From Streptomyces sp. ISL-98 (lineage in GTDB: Bacteria; Actinomycetota; Actinomycetes; Streptomycetales; Streptomycetaceae): a stretch of 64,000 nucleotides of DNA. The notes beneath the pieces were generated by a model. That model did not search any database. It had not been told where the DNA came from and was given only the letters and a program-made list of their open reading frames with translations. The position numbers and the translations under genes were made by a program. Position 1 is the first letter of the stretch. Every line of letters starts with the position of its first letter. This document shows positions 40,974-49,970 of the stretch, piece by piece. The stretch lies in the NCBI RefSeq assembly GCF_018614055.1, contig NZ_JAGGPB010000034.1, forward strand, positions 1 through 64,000, given 5' to 3'.

Positions 40974-41702
40974 TCACCGGTCGCTGGGGCTGTTGGACAG
41001 CCGGTCCAGCCATTCGGTCATCAGGCCGGTCTCGGCGGCGCTGAGGGGCGAGGTCGGTGACCGGCGCAGCAGGGCGTTCAACCGGGCCGCGGTGGACGGC
41101 ACTTGTGCTGCGTCGGCGTCCTTCCCGGAGCTGTCGGAGCTGCCCTGGCCCGCGGACACGTCCGGGGTGAAAATGGCGGCGTGCACCGCGTCCCGTACGC
41201 GCGTCGATGCGCTCATGTCCGTGAAGGTCGAAGGGCGGGCGACGAGCATCAGGGCCACGCCGACGTTGGCCGACATGACCATCTGGGCGGCCAGCTCGGG
41301 AGCGAGCCTCAGCTTGCCCTGCGCTGCGGCCCGTTCCAGGTCCCGGGTCAGGATCTGGTGGGACTCCAGCGCCGCGGCCGGCGGTGTGCGCATCGCTGGT
41401 GAGTTCATCAGGCGGTACAGGTTCGGGTTCCGCAGGGCGAAGTCCACGTGACTGTCCCAGCCGTTGCGCAGATCCTCGATCGGATCCGCGCCGCGACCGT
41501 ACTGCCGCTTCGTCGCGAGGTACTTGTCGAAACCGTGGTCGACGACGGCCGACAGCAGGCCCTCCTTGTCACCGAAGTGACGGTAGAGCGCCGGTGCGCC
41601 GACCTGCGCCGCCTCGCAGACCGCCCGGGTGGAGACGTCCCCGTCCGGAGACTGCGCGACCAGATCGGCGGCCACTTCCAGGATGCGCGCTCGCGTGCTC
41701 AT
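40974..41702 (-). CDS. TetR-family transcriptional regulator
   Basis: A 242-residue protein with an N-terminal TetR HTH ('TRARILEVAADLV' then 'STRAVCEAAQVGAPALYRHFGDKEGLL') and a helical ligand-binding region. A linker of about 40 residues rich in Ser, Asp and Ala near the C-terminus is unusual. The ATG at 'MSTRARIL' is used; an upstream in-frame ATG adds seven residues. It converges with the ATP-grasp gene and may lie outside the cluster. The short palindrome upstream suggests autoregulation. Confidence 0.88.
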   Translation of the reverse strand: MSTRARILEVAADLVAQSPDGDVSTRAVCEAAQVGAPALYRHFGDKEGLLSAVVDHGFDKYLATKRQYGRGADPIEDLRNGWDSHVDFALRNPNLYRLMNSPAMRTPPAAALESHQILTRDLERAAAQGKLRLAPELAAQMVMSANVGVALMLVARPSTFTDMSASTRVRDAVHAAIFTPDVSAGQGSSDSSGKDADAAQVPSTAARLNALLRRSPTSPLSAAETGLMTEWLDRLSNSPSDR

Positions 41703-41726
41703 GAGAATGACGCTATCAAGCACGCT

Positions 41727-41739
41727 GTAGCGACGCTAC
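41727..41739. promoter_or_regulatory. Palindrome upstream of TetR gene
   Basis: GTAGCG-A-CGCTAC is a perfect 13-bp palindrome 25 nt upstream of the TetR start, the usual position and size of a TetR operator core. Confidence 0.5.
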
Positions 41740-41777
41740 GCATGCCCGGGAGTGCGAATACGAAGGGTGTTTGCCGG

Positions 41778-42008
41778 TCAGAGCGCGAGGCTCAGTGCGA
41801 AGACCAGGAAGAACGCCGCACAGAGCGCGGTAATGATCACAATGGCGATGAGCGGCCCCCTGGCCCAGTCGCGCGGTGGTTCGACGCCCGGACCGGATCC
41901 TGAGGCCGTGCTCGCCTCGCCGGGCGGGGTCTCATCGGGGGGCACCGAGCCTCCGGCTTCCAGTCCGGGAGTCTTACGGGGGTCGGGGTCAGGATTGTCG
42001 GTGTTCAT
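41778..42008 (-). CDS. Small single-pass membrane protein, DUF6480-like
   Basis: A 76-residue protein. The N-terminal 45 residues are Pro/Gly/Glu-rich ('NPDPDPRKTPGLEAGGSVPP'), followed by 'RGPLIAIVIITALCAAFFLVF' as one membrane segment. It matches the streptomycete family I know as DUF6480, whose function is not known. It is likely a single-pass protein with the polar part in the cytoplasm or outside. Confidence 0.75.
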   Translation of the reverse strand: MNTDNPDPDPRKTPGLEAGGSVPPDETPPGEASTASGSGPGVEPPRDWARGPLIAIVIITALCAAFFLVFALSLAL

Positions 42009-42224
42009 GCCGTGAAGGTGCCCGTCACCGGGTTTCTAAACAGCGCACGGCAGTGGTGACCGGCGGAGACGGGGGGATCGGCCGGGTGGCGTACCTGGAC
42101 GGACATCCCGCGCATATCCCGCGCCTGAATTGGCGCGCGGCACAGCCGTGTCGCTGTTGGGCCGAACGGGTGAGGGGCGGGAGAATGGCCGGATGCAGAT
42201 ACAGCACGTGGGCCGGGTGGTCCG

Positions 42225-42611
42225 GTGAGCAGGTACGACGTCACCGACGAGCAGTGGGACGGGCTCGCCCAGGTACTGCCGCTGCGCAGCAGGAACGAGT
42301 GGCCCTCCAGAGTCGATCACCACACGCTGCCGCAGGAGTACGCCGCCGAGCAGCGGCGGATGGTCGTGCTGCGCGTGCAGGTCTTCGCGGACGCGCGTGA
42401 GGTCGCCGAATACCTCGTCGCGCAGATACCCGTGCTTCTGGACCTGACCGCCGCCGACACCGATGTGGCCAAAAGGATCCTGGACTTCAGCAGCGGCGTG
42501 GTCTTCGGACTCGGCAGCGGGATGCACCGCGTCGACCGGAACGTCTTCCTCCTGGCGCCGGTCGGCATGGAGGTCGAGGGGGCCGAGGCCGCCGCCGTCC
42601 CTCAATCGTAG
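42225..42611 (+). CDS. SepF-like cell-division protein paralogue
   Basis: A 128-residue protein. Its C-terminal 85 residues follow the SepF fold pattern: 'VVLRVQVFADAREVAEYL', 'PVLLDLTAADTDVAKRILDF', 'GVVFGLGSGMHRVDRNVFLL'. SepF anchors FtsZ at the membrane and polymerises into rings. Streptomycetes carry extra SepF-like copies of unclear role, and this protein lacks the membrane-binding N-terminal helix expected of the main copy. It starts at a GTG. Confidence 0.75.
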   Translation: MSRYDVTDEQWDGLAQVLPLRSRNEWPSRVDHHTLPQEYAAEQRRMVVLRVQVFADAREVAEYLVAQIPVLLDLTAADTDVAKRILDFSSGVVFGLGSGMHRVDRNVFLLAPVGMEVEGAEAAAVPQS

Positions 42612-42666
42612 GAAGGTCTGCCGGGCGGAACGGTTCGGCAGCTCCGTAGCTGCATACCGTCCGGCC

Positions 42667-43827
42667 ATGACCGTGCTTTCCCGGGCCACAGCCCCCGGGT
42701 CCCCCGCAGAACACCGTGCCCCCACCGTCACCGAACTGCGGCTCTCCGCTTACAAGTCGCACCGCGGCGCGGTGTTTCCGCTCGGCCCGGTCACGCTCTT
42801 CTCCGGGGCCAGCGGCAGCGGCAAGTCGAGCGTCCTCCATATGTACGAGGCGCTGGCCCGTCTCGGTGGTGGTGCCGCGCTGGGGGCGGTGTTCCCGGAC
42901 GCGGCGGGGTGCGTGCCCGAGCGGGCGGGTCCCGACCGCCAGGGGCGGCGGGGGTTCCGGATCGGCTGCACCGTCGACGGGCCCGTGGGCCCCGTACGCC
43001 TGGATCTCGCCGTACAGGCCGAACCGGAACTCCGCATCGTCGGCGAGCGTTTGACGTGTGACGGGCAGACCCTGCTCACCACCGCTCTGGTCGACCCCGG
43101 GCGCAGCACCGTTCAGGCGGCCTGGCATACGGCGGGCACGGTGCCGGTGACGCGGGCGCCGCTGCCCGACGACCGGCTCGGGACCGCGCTGCTGCCCCTG
43201 CGCGTGGCCGGCACGACGGCGGGGCAGCTGAGGGTGCTTGCCGCCGCCGAGCAGGTGGTGGTCGCGCTGCGCTCGGTGTTCGCGTGCGATCCGCAGCCCT
43301 CGCGGATGCGGGAACCGGTGGCGATGGGCGACGCCAGGCTGCGGCGCGGCTGTGACAACCTCGCGGAGGTTCTGCGGCGTACGCACACCCAGTGCACCAA
43401 GCGGCATGCGCGGCTTGCGGCCATGGCGCGCTCCGGGTGCGCCGGGCCGGTGGAGGCGCTGACGGTGGAGGAGCTCGCGGACGGGAAGGTACGGGCGCTG
43501 CTGGGCCGGGGCGGGGCACTGCGGGCCACGCCGCTCGGCCGGCTCGGGGACGGCGAGTTGAGGTATCTGGCGCTCGCGCTGGTGCTGCTGACCGGGCCCG
43601 GAGTGCTGGCCATGGACACCGTCGCGGAGGTGCCTTCGGCGATGCAGGCGCTCACCGTCCTCGCGGACGGCTTCGACCGGTCCCTGGACGGGACGCAGAC
43701 ACGGGAACTGGCGGCGCTGGCGGCGGCGATCTGCGCGGACGGGCACATCAGGCTGGTGGGGACGGTCGCGGACGGGGCGTACACGCGCGGGGCGGACGGG
43801 GTGACGGTGGTAGACCTGGGGCCGTGA
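42667..43827 (+). CDS. AAA-type ATP-binding protein
   Basis: A 386-residue protein with Walker A 'SGASGSGKSSVL' about 50 residues in, framed by 'YKSHRGAVFPLGPVTLF', the pattern of RecF/SMC/ABC-like ATPases. A region near 'RLGDGELRYLALALVLLTG' resembles a signature plus Walker B segment. No transmembrane segments are seen. It is coupled (4-nt overlap) to a MazG-like gene. The function is not known. Confidence 0.75.
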   Translation: MTVLSRATAPGSPAEHRAPTVTELRLSAYKSHRGAVFPLGPVTLFSGASGSGKSSVLHMYEALARLGGGAALGAVFPDAAGCVPERAGPDRQGRRGFRIGCTVDGPVGPVRLDLAVQAEPELRIVGERLTCDGQTLLTTALVDPGRSTVQAAWHTAGTVPVTRAPLPDDRLGTALLPLRVAGTTAGQLRVLAAAEQVVVALRSVFACDPQPSRMREPVAMGDARLRRGCDNLAEVLRRTHTQCTKRHARLAAMARSGCAGPVEALTVEELADGKVRALLGRGGALRATPLGRLGDGELRYLALALVLLTGPGVLAMDTVAEVPSAMQALTVLADGFDRSLDGTQTRELAALAAAICADGHIRLVGTVADGAYTRGADGVTVVDLGP

Positions 43828-44180
43828 CGAGCGAACAACACGATGTGAAGGCACTGCAGCGCAGGCTGGCCGAATTCGCGGCGGCGCGGGGCTGGGAGCC
43901 GTACCACACGCCGAAGAATCTGGCGGTGGCGCTGAGCGTGGAGGCGTCCGAACTGGTGGAGATCTTCCAGTGGTTGACACCCGAGGAGTCGGCGCGGGTG
44001 ATGGAGGATCCGACGTCCGCGCACAGGGTGGCGGACGAGGTCGCGGACGTTCTGGCGTACTTGCTGCAGTTCAGTGAGGTGCTGGGGATTGATGTGCTGG
44101 CGGCCCTGGCCGCCAAGATTGACCGGAACGAGCTGCGGTTTCCGGTGCCGGAAACAAAGGATCGTCACTCTTCGGAGTGA
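43824..44180 (+). CDS. MazG-like nucleotide pyrophosphohydrolase
   Basis: A 118-residue all-alpha NTP pyrophosphatase: 'SVEASELVEIFQWL' supplies the E-x-x-E metal site and 'VADEVADVLAYLL' the second acidic pair (E-x-x-D). Such enzymes hydrolyse non-canonical or excess nucleoside triphosphates. The GTG start overlaps the ATPase stop. Its size is typical for the single-domain family. Confidence 0.9.
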   Translation: MTSEQHDVKALQRRLAEFAAARGWEPYHTPKNLAVALSVEASELVEIFQWLTPEESARVMEDPTSAHRVADEVADVLAYLLQFSEVLGIDVLAALAAKIDRNELRFPVPETKDRHSSE

Positions 44181-44319
44181 GCAACTTATCCGAAACCCTC
44201 TTGGTGTCCACAGATTTCGCCATAGCTCTGGCGTTCTGGTACCCACACACTCACTCTGGGTAGTGGATAGGAGAACGGTACGCGAAAGACGCGGGCCATC
44301 GTACGGACGGGGGCGGCGC

Positions 44320-44847
44320 ATGGACGCGGTAAGGCTCATCGGGCAGAGCCGGGCAGCGCTGGCGCAGAGCCGGGCAGCGCTGGACATCCTGGTGGAGGCA
44401 TGGCAGGCACAGGCACTGGCTCAGGCGATCGGCGGCCAACTGGCGGTGAGCGGACCGCCGGAGCTGAGAGGCGAGGCGCGCGGGCTCAGTGAGGTGGGCG
44501 GCCGGGGCTGCGGGGTGTTCGAAGGACCGGCGCTGCGGGCCGGGGGAATGGGCTTCACCGGGGGACAGCCCCCGGACATCCTGCCGCGGGCCGCGCAATT
44601 ATCCGAAGTGGCCGACATCCGTGGGGCGTTGACGGGTCTCGGAGGGCTGCTGGGCGAGGTGGGAATCGCGCTCGTCGGGGTCGCGTGTGCCACGGACGAG
44701 GAAGGGCTCTACTGGCAGTGCATCGAGGGGATCGACGCCGCCGACGAGTCGAGTGACCGGGTGCGCGGGATGTTGCGCCGGCTCACGGTGCGGGAGCAGG
44801 ACAGGATGCGCAGCGCTGCTCGCGACTCGGCGACGGAGCCGTCATGA
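44320..44847 (+). CDS. Conserved streptomycete protein of unknown function
   Basis: A 175-residue soluble, mostly helical protein starting MDAVRLIGQSRAALAQSRAALD, with an internal repeat A-L-A-Q-S-R-A-A-L. It resembles a streptomycete family (DUF6099 by memory, not checked). No enzyme motifs are visible. The start is the first ATG with the family opening; ribosome-site evidence is weak. Confidence 0.6.
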   Translation: MDAVRLIGQSRAALAQSRAALDILVEAWQAQALAQAIGGQLAVSGPPELRGEARGLSEVGGRGCGVFEGPALRAGGMGFTGGQPPDILPRAAQLSEVADIRGALTGLGGLLGEVGIALVGVACATDEEGLYWQCIEGIDAADESSDRVRGMLRRLTVREQDRMRSAARDSATEPS

Positions 44848-44858
44848 AGAGGCCCCCT

Positions 44859-45107
44859 TCAGGAGGAGCGGCCGCCGACCGGGCTGCCGGAGCCGGTGTT
44901 GTCGCCGGTGCTGGACCGGGTGCTGTCACCGGTGTTGTCGTCTCCGGCGGTCGGCGGGCGGTCGCCGGAGGACTGCAGATCGGCGTCGAGCTGCGAGATG
45001 TCGGCGGTCAGTGCCGCCATCAGTTCCTCCATCTGCTGGAGCAGGCCCTTGGGCGCTCCCGGATGCTGCTGGGGTACGGCCTGTTCCGGCACGGATTCCT
45101 GGGACAT
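44859..45107 (-). CDS. Small hypothetical protein with Asp/Thr/Ser-rich tail
   Basis: An 82-residue protein. A short amphipathic helix ('GLLQQMEELMAALTADISQL') is followed by a disordered tail rich in Gly, Asp, Ser and Thr with repeated 'TGD(D/N)NTG(D/S)'. The ATG follows a strong GAGGAGG site. I do not recognise the family. Confidence 0.6.
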   Translation of the reverse strand: MSQESVPEQAVPQQHPGAPKGLLQQMEELMAALTADISQLDADLQSSGDRPPTAGDDNTGDSTRSSTGDNTGSGSPVGGRSS

Positions 45108-45352
45108 GGCGGCCTCCTCGGCCCTGGCCCTCCCCGCGGGGGAGAGCGGTGTCGCGTGCGACGCGCCGACAGCGGCCGCCGGCGCGCGGGCCGGGCGGTC
45201 CGGCTCCGCCCGAGCCAACGATCACCCCGGGCACCGGTCGCTGGCGGGGTCGTGCGCGGGCCGTCGGGGGACGGAAGTTCACCCGACCGAGCATGAGGGG
45301 GACGGGCGAGGAAGGCGGGGTTGACGACAGTTCGAAGGTGCAGGATGGAAGC

Positions 45353-46276
45353 ATGGATCTTCGAATCTTCACGGAGCCCCAGCAAGGGGCGAGCTACGAC
45401 ACCCTGCTCAGCGTTGCCAAGGCCGCCGAGGACCTCGGATTCGATGCCTTCTACCGCTCTGACCACTATCTGCACATGGGGCCGGGCGACGGTCTGCCCG
45501 GGCCGACCGACGCCTGGATCACGCTGGCCGGGCTTGCCCGCGAGACCAGGCGCATCCGGCTCGGGACGCTGATGACGGCAGGTACGTTCCGCCTGCCGGG
45601 CGTGCTGGCGATCCAGGTCGCACAGGTCGACCAGATGTCGGGTGGCCGGGTCGAACTGGGCCTGGGAGCAGGCTGGTTCGAGGAGGAGCATCGGGCTTAC
45701 GGCATTCCGTTCCCGAAGGAGAAGTTCGGCAGGCTGGAGGAGCAGCTGGCCATCGTCACCGGGCTGTGGGCGACCGAGGTGGGCAGGACGTTCAGCTACG
45801 ACGGGACGTACTACCAGCTGACCGACTCGCCCGCGCTGCCCAAGCCCGCCCAGTCCAAGGTGCCGGTGCTGATCGGCGGGCACGGTGCGACCCGGACGCC
45901 GAGGCTGGCCGCGCAGTACGCCGACGAGTTCAATATCCCCTTCGCCTCGCTGGAGGACAGCGAGAGGCAGTTCGGGCGGGTCAGGGCGGCCGCCGAGAAG
46001 GCCGGGCGGAAGCCGGACGACCTGGTGTATTCCAACGCGCTGGTGGTGTGTGTGGGCAAGGACGACATGGAGGTGGCGCGGCGGGCGGCGGCCATTGGGC
46101 GTGACGTGGAGGAGCTCAAGGCGAACGGGCTGGCAGGCTCGCCCGCCGAGGTGGTCGACAAGATCGGCCAGTACGGCGCGATCGGTGCGTCCCGGGTCTA
46201 CCTCCAGATGCTCGACCTGGACGATCTCGACCACCTTGAGCTGATCTCCTCGCAGGTCCAGTCCCAGCTGAGCTAG
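45353..46276 (+). CDS. LLM-class F420-dependent oxidoreductase
   Basis: A 307-residue luciferase-like TIM barrel: 'DAFYRSDHYLHMG', 'RLGTLMTAGTFRLPGVLAIQVAQVDQMS', 'ELGLGAGWFEEEHRAYGIPF' and 'VPVLIGGHGATRT', characteristic of F420-using members of actinobacteria. The substrate is unknown. It is followed 8 nt later by a homocysteine methyltransferase gene, so the two are probably co-transcribed. Confidence 0.9.
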   Translation: MDLRIFTEPQQGASYDTLLSVAKAAEDLGFDAFYRSDHYLHMGPGDGLPGPTDAWITLAGLARETRRIRLGTLMTAGTFRLPGVLAIQVAQVDQMSGGRVELGLGAGWFEEEHRAYGIPFPKEKFGRLEEQLAIVTGLWATEVGRTFSYDGTYYQLTDSPALPKPAQSKVPVLIGGHGATRTPRLAAQYADEFNIPFASLEDSERQFGRVRAAAEKAGRKPDDLVYSNALVVCVGKDDMEVARRAAAIGRDVEELKANGLAGSPAEVVDKIGQYGAIGASRVYLQMLDLDDLDHLELISSQVQSQLS

Positions 46277-46284
46277 GAGCCCCC

Positions 46285-47181
46285 GTGCAGCCCGTCCGTA
46301 CTCTCGCCGTCGCCATCGCCGACACCACCGTCGTCCTCGACGGCGGTCTGTCCAACCAGCTGGAGGCGCAGGGCTGCGACCTGTCCGACGAGCTCTGGTC
46401 GGCGCGGCTGCTCGCCGACGGCCCGGAGCAGATCGCGGCGGCGCACGCGGCGTATGTGAGGGCCGGCGCGCAGGTGTTGATCACCTCCAGCTATCAGGCG
46501 ACGTTCGAGGGCTTCGCGCGGCGGGGCGTCGGGCGGAGCGAGGCCGCGGGGCTGCTGGCGCGCAGCGTCGAACTGGCCCGGGAGGCAGGGGAGTCCGTGG
46601 ACCGGGAGGTGTGGGTGGCGGCCTCGGTCGGTCCCTACGGGGCGATGCTCGCCGACGGCAGCGAATACCGCGGGCGGTACGGCCTGTCGTTGCTGGGGCT
46701 GGAGCGCTTCCACCGGCCGCGGATCGAAGCCCTCGTCGCGGCGGGGCCCGATGTGCTCGCGCTGGAGACGGTGCCCGACACCGATGAGGCGGAGGCGCTG
46801 CTGGCGGCCGCCGAGGGGTGCGGGGTGCCCGTCTGGCTCTCGTACAGCATCGCGGGCGAGCGCACCCGGGCCGGCCAGCGGCTGGACGCGGCCTTCGCGG
46901 TGGCCGAGGGGAACGACCAGGTGATCGCCGTGGGGGTCAACTGCTGCGCGCCGCGTGACGTGGACCGGGCGGTGGAGCTCGCGGCGTCGGTGACCGGGAA
47001 GCCGGTCGTCGTCTATCCGAACAGCGGCGAGCAGTGGGACGCGGAGCGGAGGAGATGGCGTGGCGGGGGGACGTACGACCCTGCGCGGGTGGGCGCGTGG
47101 CGGGCTTCCGGGGCCCGGCTGGTCGGCGGCTGCTGCCGGGTCGGGCCGGGGGAGATCGCCGAGCTCGCCCGGCTGCTGTGA
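46285..47181 (+). CDS. mmuM: Homocysteine S-methyltransferase
   Basis: A 298-residue protein. It opens with 'VVLDGGLSNQLEAQGCDLSDELWSAR', and the zinc ligands are in 'GVNCCAP' and 'GGCCRVGP'. The family transfers a methyl group from S-methylmethionine (or SAM) to homocysteine to make methionine. The GTG start has a TAGGAG site. A strong terminator lies about 90 nt past the stop. Confidence 0.9.
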   Translation: MQPVRTLAVAIADTTVVLDGGLSNQLEAQGCDLSDELWSARLLADGPEQIAAAHAAYVRAGAQVLITSSYQATFEGFARRGVGRSEAAGLLARSVELAREAGESVDREVWVAASVGPYGAMLADGSEYRGRYGLSLLGLERFHRPRIEALVAAGPDVLALETVPDTDEAEALLAAAEGCGVPVWLSYSIAGERTRAGQRLDAAFAVAEGNDQVIAVGVNCCAPRDVDRAVELAASVTGKPVVVYPNSGEQWDAERRRWRGGGTYDPARVGAWRASGARLVGGCCRVGPGEIAELARLL

Positions 47182-47273
47182 AATGAAGGAAGGGGGATAA
47201 ACCCATGGTCAGGGCGGGTGAAGCGGGCAATACTCTGACGCGTGTTCCTGACGTACAGTCCGACTCGTCTGCC

Positions 47274-47307
47274 GCCCTGACTTGTCCCAGGTCAGGGCCG
47301 GTTTTTT
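47274..47307 (+). terminator. Intrinsic terminator with T-run
   Basis: GCCCTGAC pairs with GTCAGGGC (8-bp perfect stem, 9-nt loop), followed within 3 nt by six T residues. A T-run this clear is unusual in a high-GC genome. It ends the LLM oxidoreductase/homocysteine methyltransferase unit. Confidence 0.85.
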
Positions 47308-47611
47308 AGTGCGGACATTCTGGCGGGGTCGAATCCGGGGCGTTCTAACCAGGAAACCGTCGCACGAATCGGTCTCTCGCCGCACTGCTATAGAGGGACA
47401 TGCTCCCTTATGGGGCTGCGCTCTCCGCCTTGCCGCTGTCCAGTCACCTCCGGCTATGTACTTTCGTATAGTGCGAAGTGTCCGGAGGGGGCTGAGCGTT
47501 GTGTATGCGAGGGGCCTCGGTGTACGCACGCGCCGGGTGCACCCGGGTGTCGGCAAGGGCTCGTGCCGTGATCGGTGTTCTTGTCAATCCCCCCGAATCG
47601 TGGAGACCTTC
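47308..47611. other. Non-coding stretch between terminator and IS3 remnant
   Basis: No credible gene is seen here. The stretch is richer in A and T than its surroundings and contains several short inverted repeats (for example GTGCACCCGGGTG near 47535). It probably includes the outer end of the IS3 element, but I could not define a terminal repeat. Confidence 0.4.
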
Positions 47612-48532
47612 TTATGCAGGCAGCGCCTTGTCGAGGCTGGCCCAGTAGCCGTGTTCGTAGTCGATCGGGCTCGTGAAGCCGCACACGCTGTGCAACCGGC
47701 GTGTGTTGTAGAAGTCGGTGATCCAGGTAGCAATCCGGATCCGGGCCTCGGTGCGGGTGGCGAAAGTGTGCCGGTGGACGTACTCGACCTTGAGGACGCT
47801 GTTGAACGCCTCGCTGACGGCGTTGTCGAAGCACGATCCGACGCGGCCCATGGACTGGAAGACGCCCAGCTTTCGGCAAGCGCGGCGGAATCTCCGTGAG
47901 CCGTATTTGCTCCCGCGGTCGCTGTGGAAGATCACCCCGCGGACATCGCCGCCGCGGGTGGCTGCGGCCATGTGCAGCGCGGCGACCACCAGGTCGGCGT
48001 CGTGCCGCGGGCCCATCGCGTAACCGAGCAGGCGACGGGAGAACAGGTCGATGACCGTGGCCAGATACAGCTTCCCCTCGCCGGTTACGATCTCCGTCAT
48101 GTCGCCGCACCACACCAGGTCGGGGTCCTCGGCGCTGAAGTCGCGGCGCACGAAGTCCGGGGCGGCCGGCCGCTTGCCGGGCCGGGTCAGCCCCCGCCGT
48201 TGACGCACCCTTCGGGCCACCAGGCCGAGTTCGGCCATGAGCTTGGCGATGGTGTTCACCGAGATGCGCCAGCCCTGTCGCACCAGCTGGATCCAGATCT
48301 TCGGCGAGCCGTAGATGCCGCCGGAGGCAGTGAACTCCTCGGTCACCGCCTCGGCCAGACGTTGGCGGCGTACTTCCCGCCGGGTGGGCGTGCGGGTGCG
48401 GTGCTTGTAGAACCACGACTCGCTCACGCCCAAAGCACGACACGAGACGCGGTGCGAAATGCCGTGCTCGGTCCTGAAGTCGCCGATCACCCCGACCACT
48501 TGGGCCGGGTCCGCCACGGCTACTTCACCCAC
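47612..48532 (-). CDS. IS3-family transposase OrfB
   Basis: A 306-residue DDE integrase-type transposase: first Asp in 'VWCGDMTEI', second in 'IFHSDRGSKYGS', and the Glu in 'DNAVSEAFNSVLKVE', with a helical HTH region before it ('GIYGSPKIWIQLVRQG'). In the IS3 family a small OrfA lies upstream and is joined by frameshifting. No OrfA is visible before this gene; an ISL3 remnant comes instead. The element is therefore incomplete at its 5' side and probably cannot move by itself. Confidence 0.9.
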   Translation of the reverse strand: MGEVAVADPAQVVGVIGDFRTEHGISHRVSCRALGVSESWFYKHRTRTPTRREVRRQRLAEAVTEEFTASGGIYGSPKIWIQLVRQGWRISVNTIAKLMAELGLVARRVRQRRGLTRPGKRPAAPDFVRRDFSAEDPDLVWCGDMTEIVTGEGKLYLATVIDLFSRRLLGYAMGPRHDADLVVAALHMAAATRGGDVRGVIFHSDRGSKYGSRRFRRACRKLGVFQSMGRVGSCFDNAVSEAFNSVLKVEYVHRHTFATRTEARIRIATWITDFYNTRRLHSVCGFTSPIDYEHGYWASLDKALPA

Positions 48533-48720
48533 AGGACCATGCAGCGTTTGAGGACATCACGCTCCCTACACGGTGGATGCCAGCTCCTCCCCGGCCAACG
48601 GCACATGGAAGCTCCGCCAAGGTGTTCGTCGATGTCACGCACGGCTGGCTCGGCGATGTCGAGACGCCTCCTCAGGAGCCACAGGCAGACTCAACGGTGC
48701 CCGGGTCGGGGATAGCCGTG

Positions 48721-49227
48721 GTGCCTACGTTCGCAAAGGGGGAGATCGCGCCGCTCGGCTACAAGGGCAGCTACCAGCGCGTTCGCGCCTACCTGCACGA
48801 CAAGCGCACCTCACCGCGGCCGGTGACCGCCAGGCCGCCTTCGGCCCGGGCCGTCGCCGGATGGATCCTCCGCCGTCCGGAAACCCTCACCGAGTCCGAG
48901 CAGCTCCAGCTCAAGACTGTCCGTACGCACTGCCCCGAACTCGACGCCCTCACCCGGCACGTCCGGTCCTTCGCAACGATGCTCGTCGAGCGCCGAGGCG
49001 AACGTCTGCCGGACTGGCTCGACGCCGTCCGGCAGGATGACCTGCCCAGCCTCCACACCCTTGCCGCCGGAATCTACCGTGACCGAGACGCCGTGACCGC
49101 CGGTCTGACCCTGCCCTGGAACTCGGGCGTCGTCGAAGGCCATGTCAACCGAATCAAGATGCTCAAGCGCCAAATGTTCGGTCGTGCCGGCTTCCGACTT
49201 CTCCGGAAGCGAGTCCTCCTGGCGTGA
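48721..49227 (+). pseudogene. ISL3-family transposase, 3' remnant
   Basis: The reading frame 'LGYKGSYQRVRAYLHDK' through 'NRIKMLKRQMFGRAGFRLLRK' matches the C-terminal third of ISL3-type transposases, including 'PWNSGVVEGHVNRIK'. The HTH and zinc-ribbon parts that should precede it are missing, and the sequence runs into the IS3 remnant, so it is truncated. The end with 'KRVLLA' and stop is intact. Confidence 0.85.
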
Positions 49228-49320
49228 GCTGACCTACAGCTCGTACGGCCGTGCCACTGTCGGTGGCCCGGCCTACTGTGTGGGCGACACAGGATCCGTG
49301 ACGATAAACAGGAGTTCCCC

Positions 49321-49884
49321 TTGACAACCCTGCCCGATCGGCCGAACACCGCGCTGCTCGTCATCGACGTCCAGAACGGGGTGGTGGCAGGCGCCCATGA
49401 CCGCGATGGCGTGATCGCGAACATCAACACACTGGTGGGCAAGGCTCGCGCTGAGGACGTACCCGTGGTCTGGGTGCAGCATTCCGACGACGGTCTCGAG
49501 CGGGACAGCGAGCCCTGGCAGTACGTGTCGGAGCTGGTTCGCCGAGATGCGGAGCCTCTCGTCCACAAGACCTACGGTGACTCGTTTGAGGGCACTGCGT
49601 TGGAGGCGCTGCTCGCCGAGCGTGGGGTGGGCCAGCTCGTCGTGACGGGTGCCCAGAGCGACGGGTGCATCCGCGCGACTCTTCACGGGGCCTTCGTCCG
49701 CGGGTACGACGTGACGCTGGTCAGCGACGCACATACGACGCAGGACCTCAGCGAGTACGGCGCGCCAGCCCCGAACCAGGTGATCGCGCACACCAACCTC
49801 TACTGGCAGTGGCAAGGCGCACCCGGACGCCGCGCAAAGACCGTCGATACAGCAGAGGTGACGTTCACGGCGGACGCTGGCTGA
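49321..49884 (+). CDS. Isochorismatase-family cysteine hydrolase
   Basis: A 187-residue enzyme. The triad is readable as Asp in 'LLVIDVQNG', Lys in 'VHKTYGDSFEG' and Cys in 'AQSDGCIRATL'. The family includes nicotinamidases, isochorismatases and various amidases, and the substrate is not evident. It begins with TTG after an AGGAG site. It sits between the ISL3 remnant and the gpsA unit, so it is probably part of acquired or rearranged DNA. Confidence 0.88.
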   Translation: MTTLPDRPNTALLVIDVQNGVVAGAHDRDGVIANINTLVGKARAEDVPVVWVQHSDDGLERDSEPWQYVSELVRRDAEPLVHKTYGDSFEGTALEALLAERGVGQLVVTGAQSDGCIRATLHGAFVRGYDVTLVSDAHTTQDLSEYGAPAPNQVIAHTNLYWQWQGAPGRRAKTVDTAEVTFTADAG

Positions 49885-49907
49885 CCCGTACCTGATCAGA
49901 GCCTGGT

Positions 49908-49957
49908 GTGCACGCCGGTTTCTGGGCAAGCTTCCTCAGTTGTTACTCGGCGTGCAC
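49908..49957. terminator. Hairpin after isochorismatase-family gene
   Basis: GTGCACGCCG and CGGCGTGCAC form a perfect 10-bp stem around a 30-nt loop, starting 24 nt past the stop codon. It has no T-run. A Streptomyces-type terminator is likely; a mobile-element end is the alternative, because it adjoins the 7-bp direct repeat of the gpsA unit. Confidence 0.45.
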
Positions 49958-49970
49958 CCTCCACAGAAGT

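Noticed and set aside
47310..47350. tRNA-like T-arm sequence (GGTCGAATCC)
   Set aside because: No matching acceptor, D or anticodon arms could be drawn around it.
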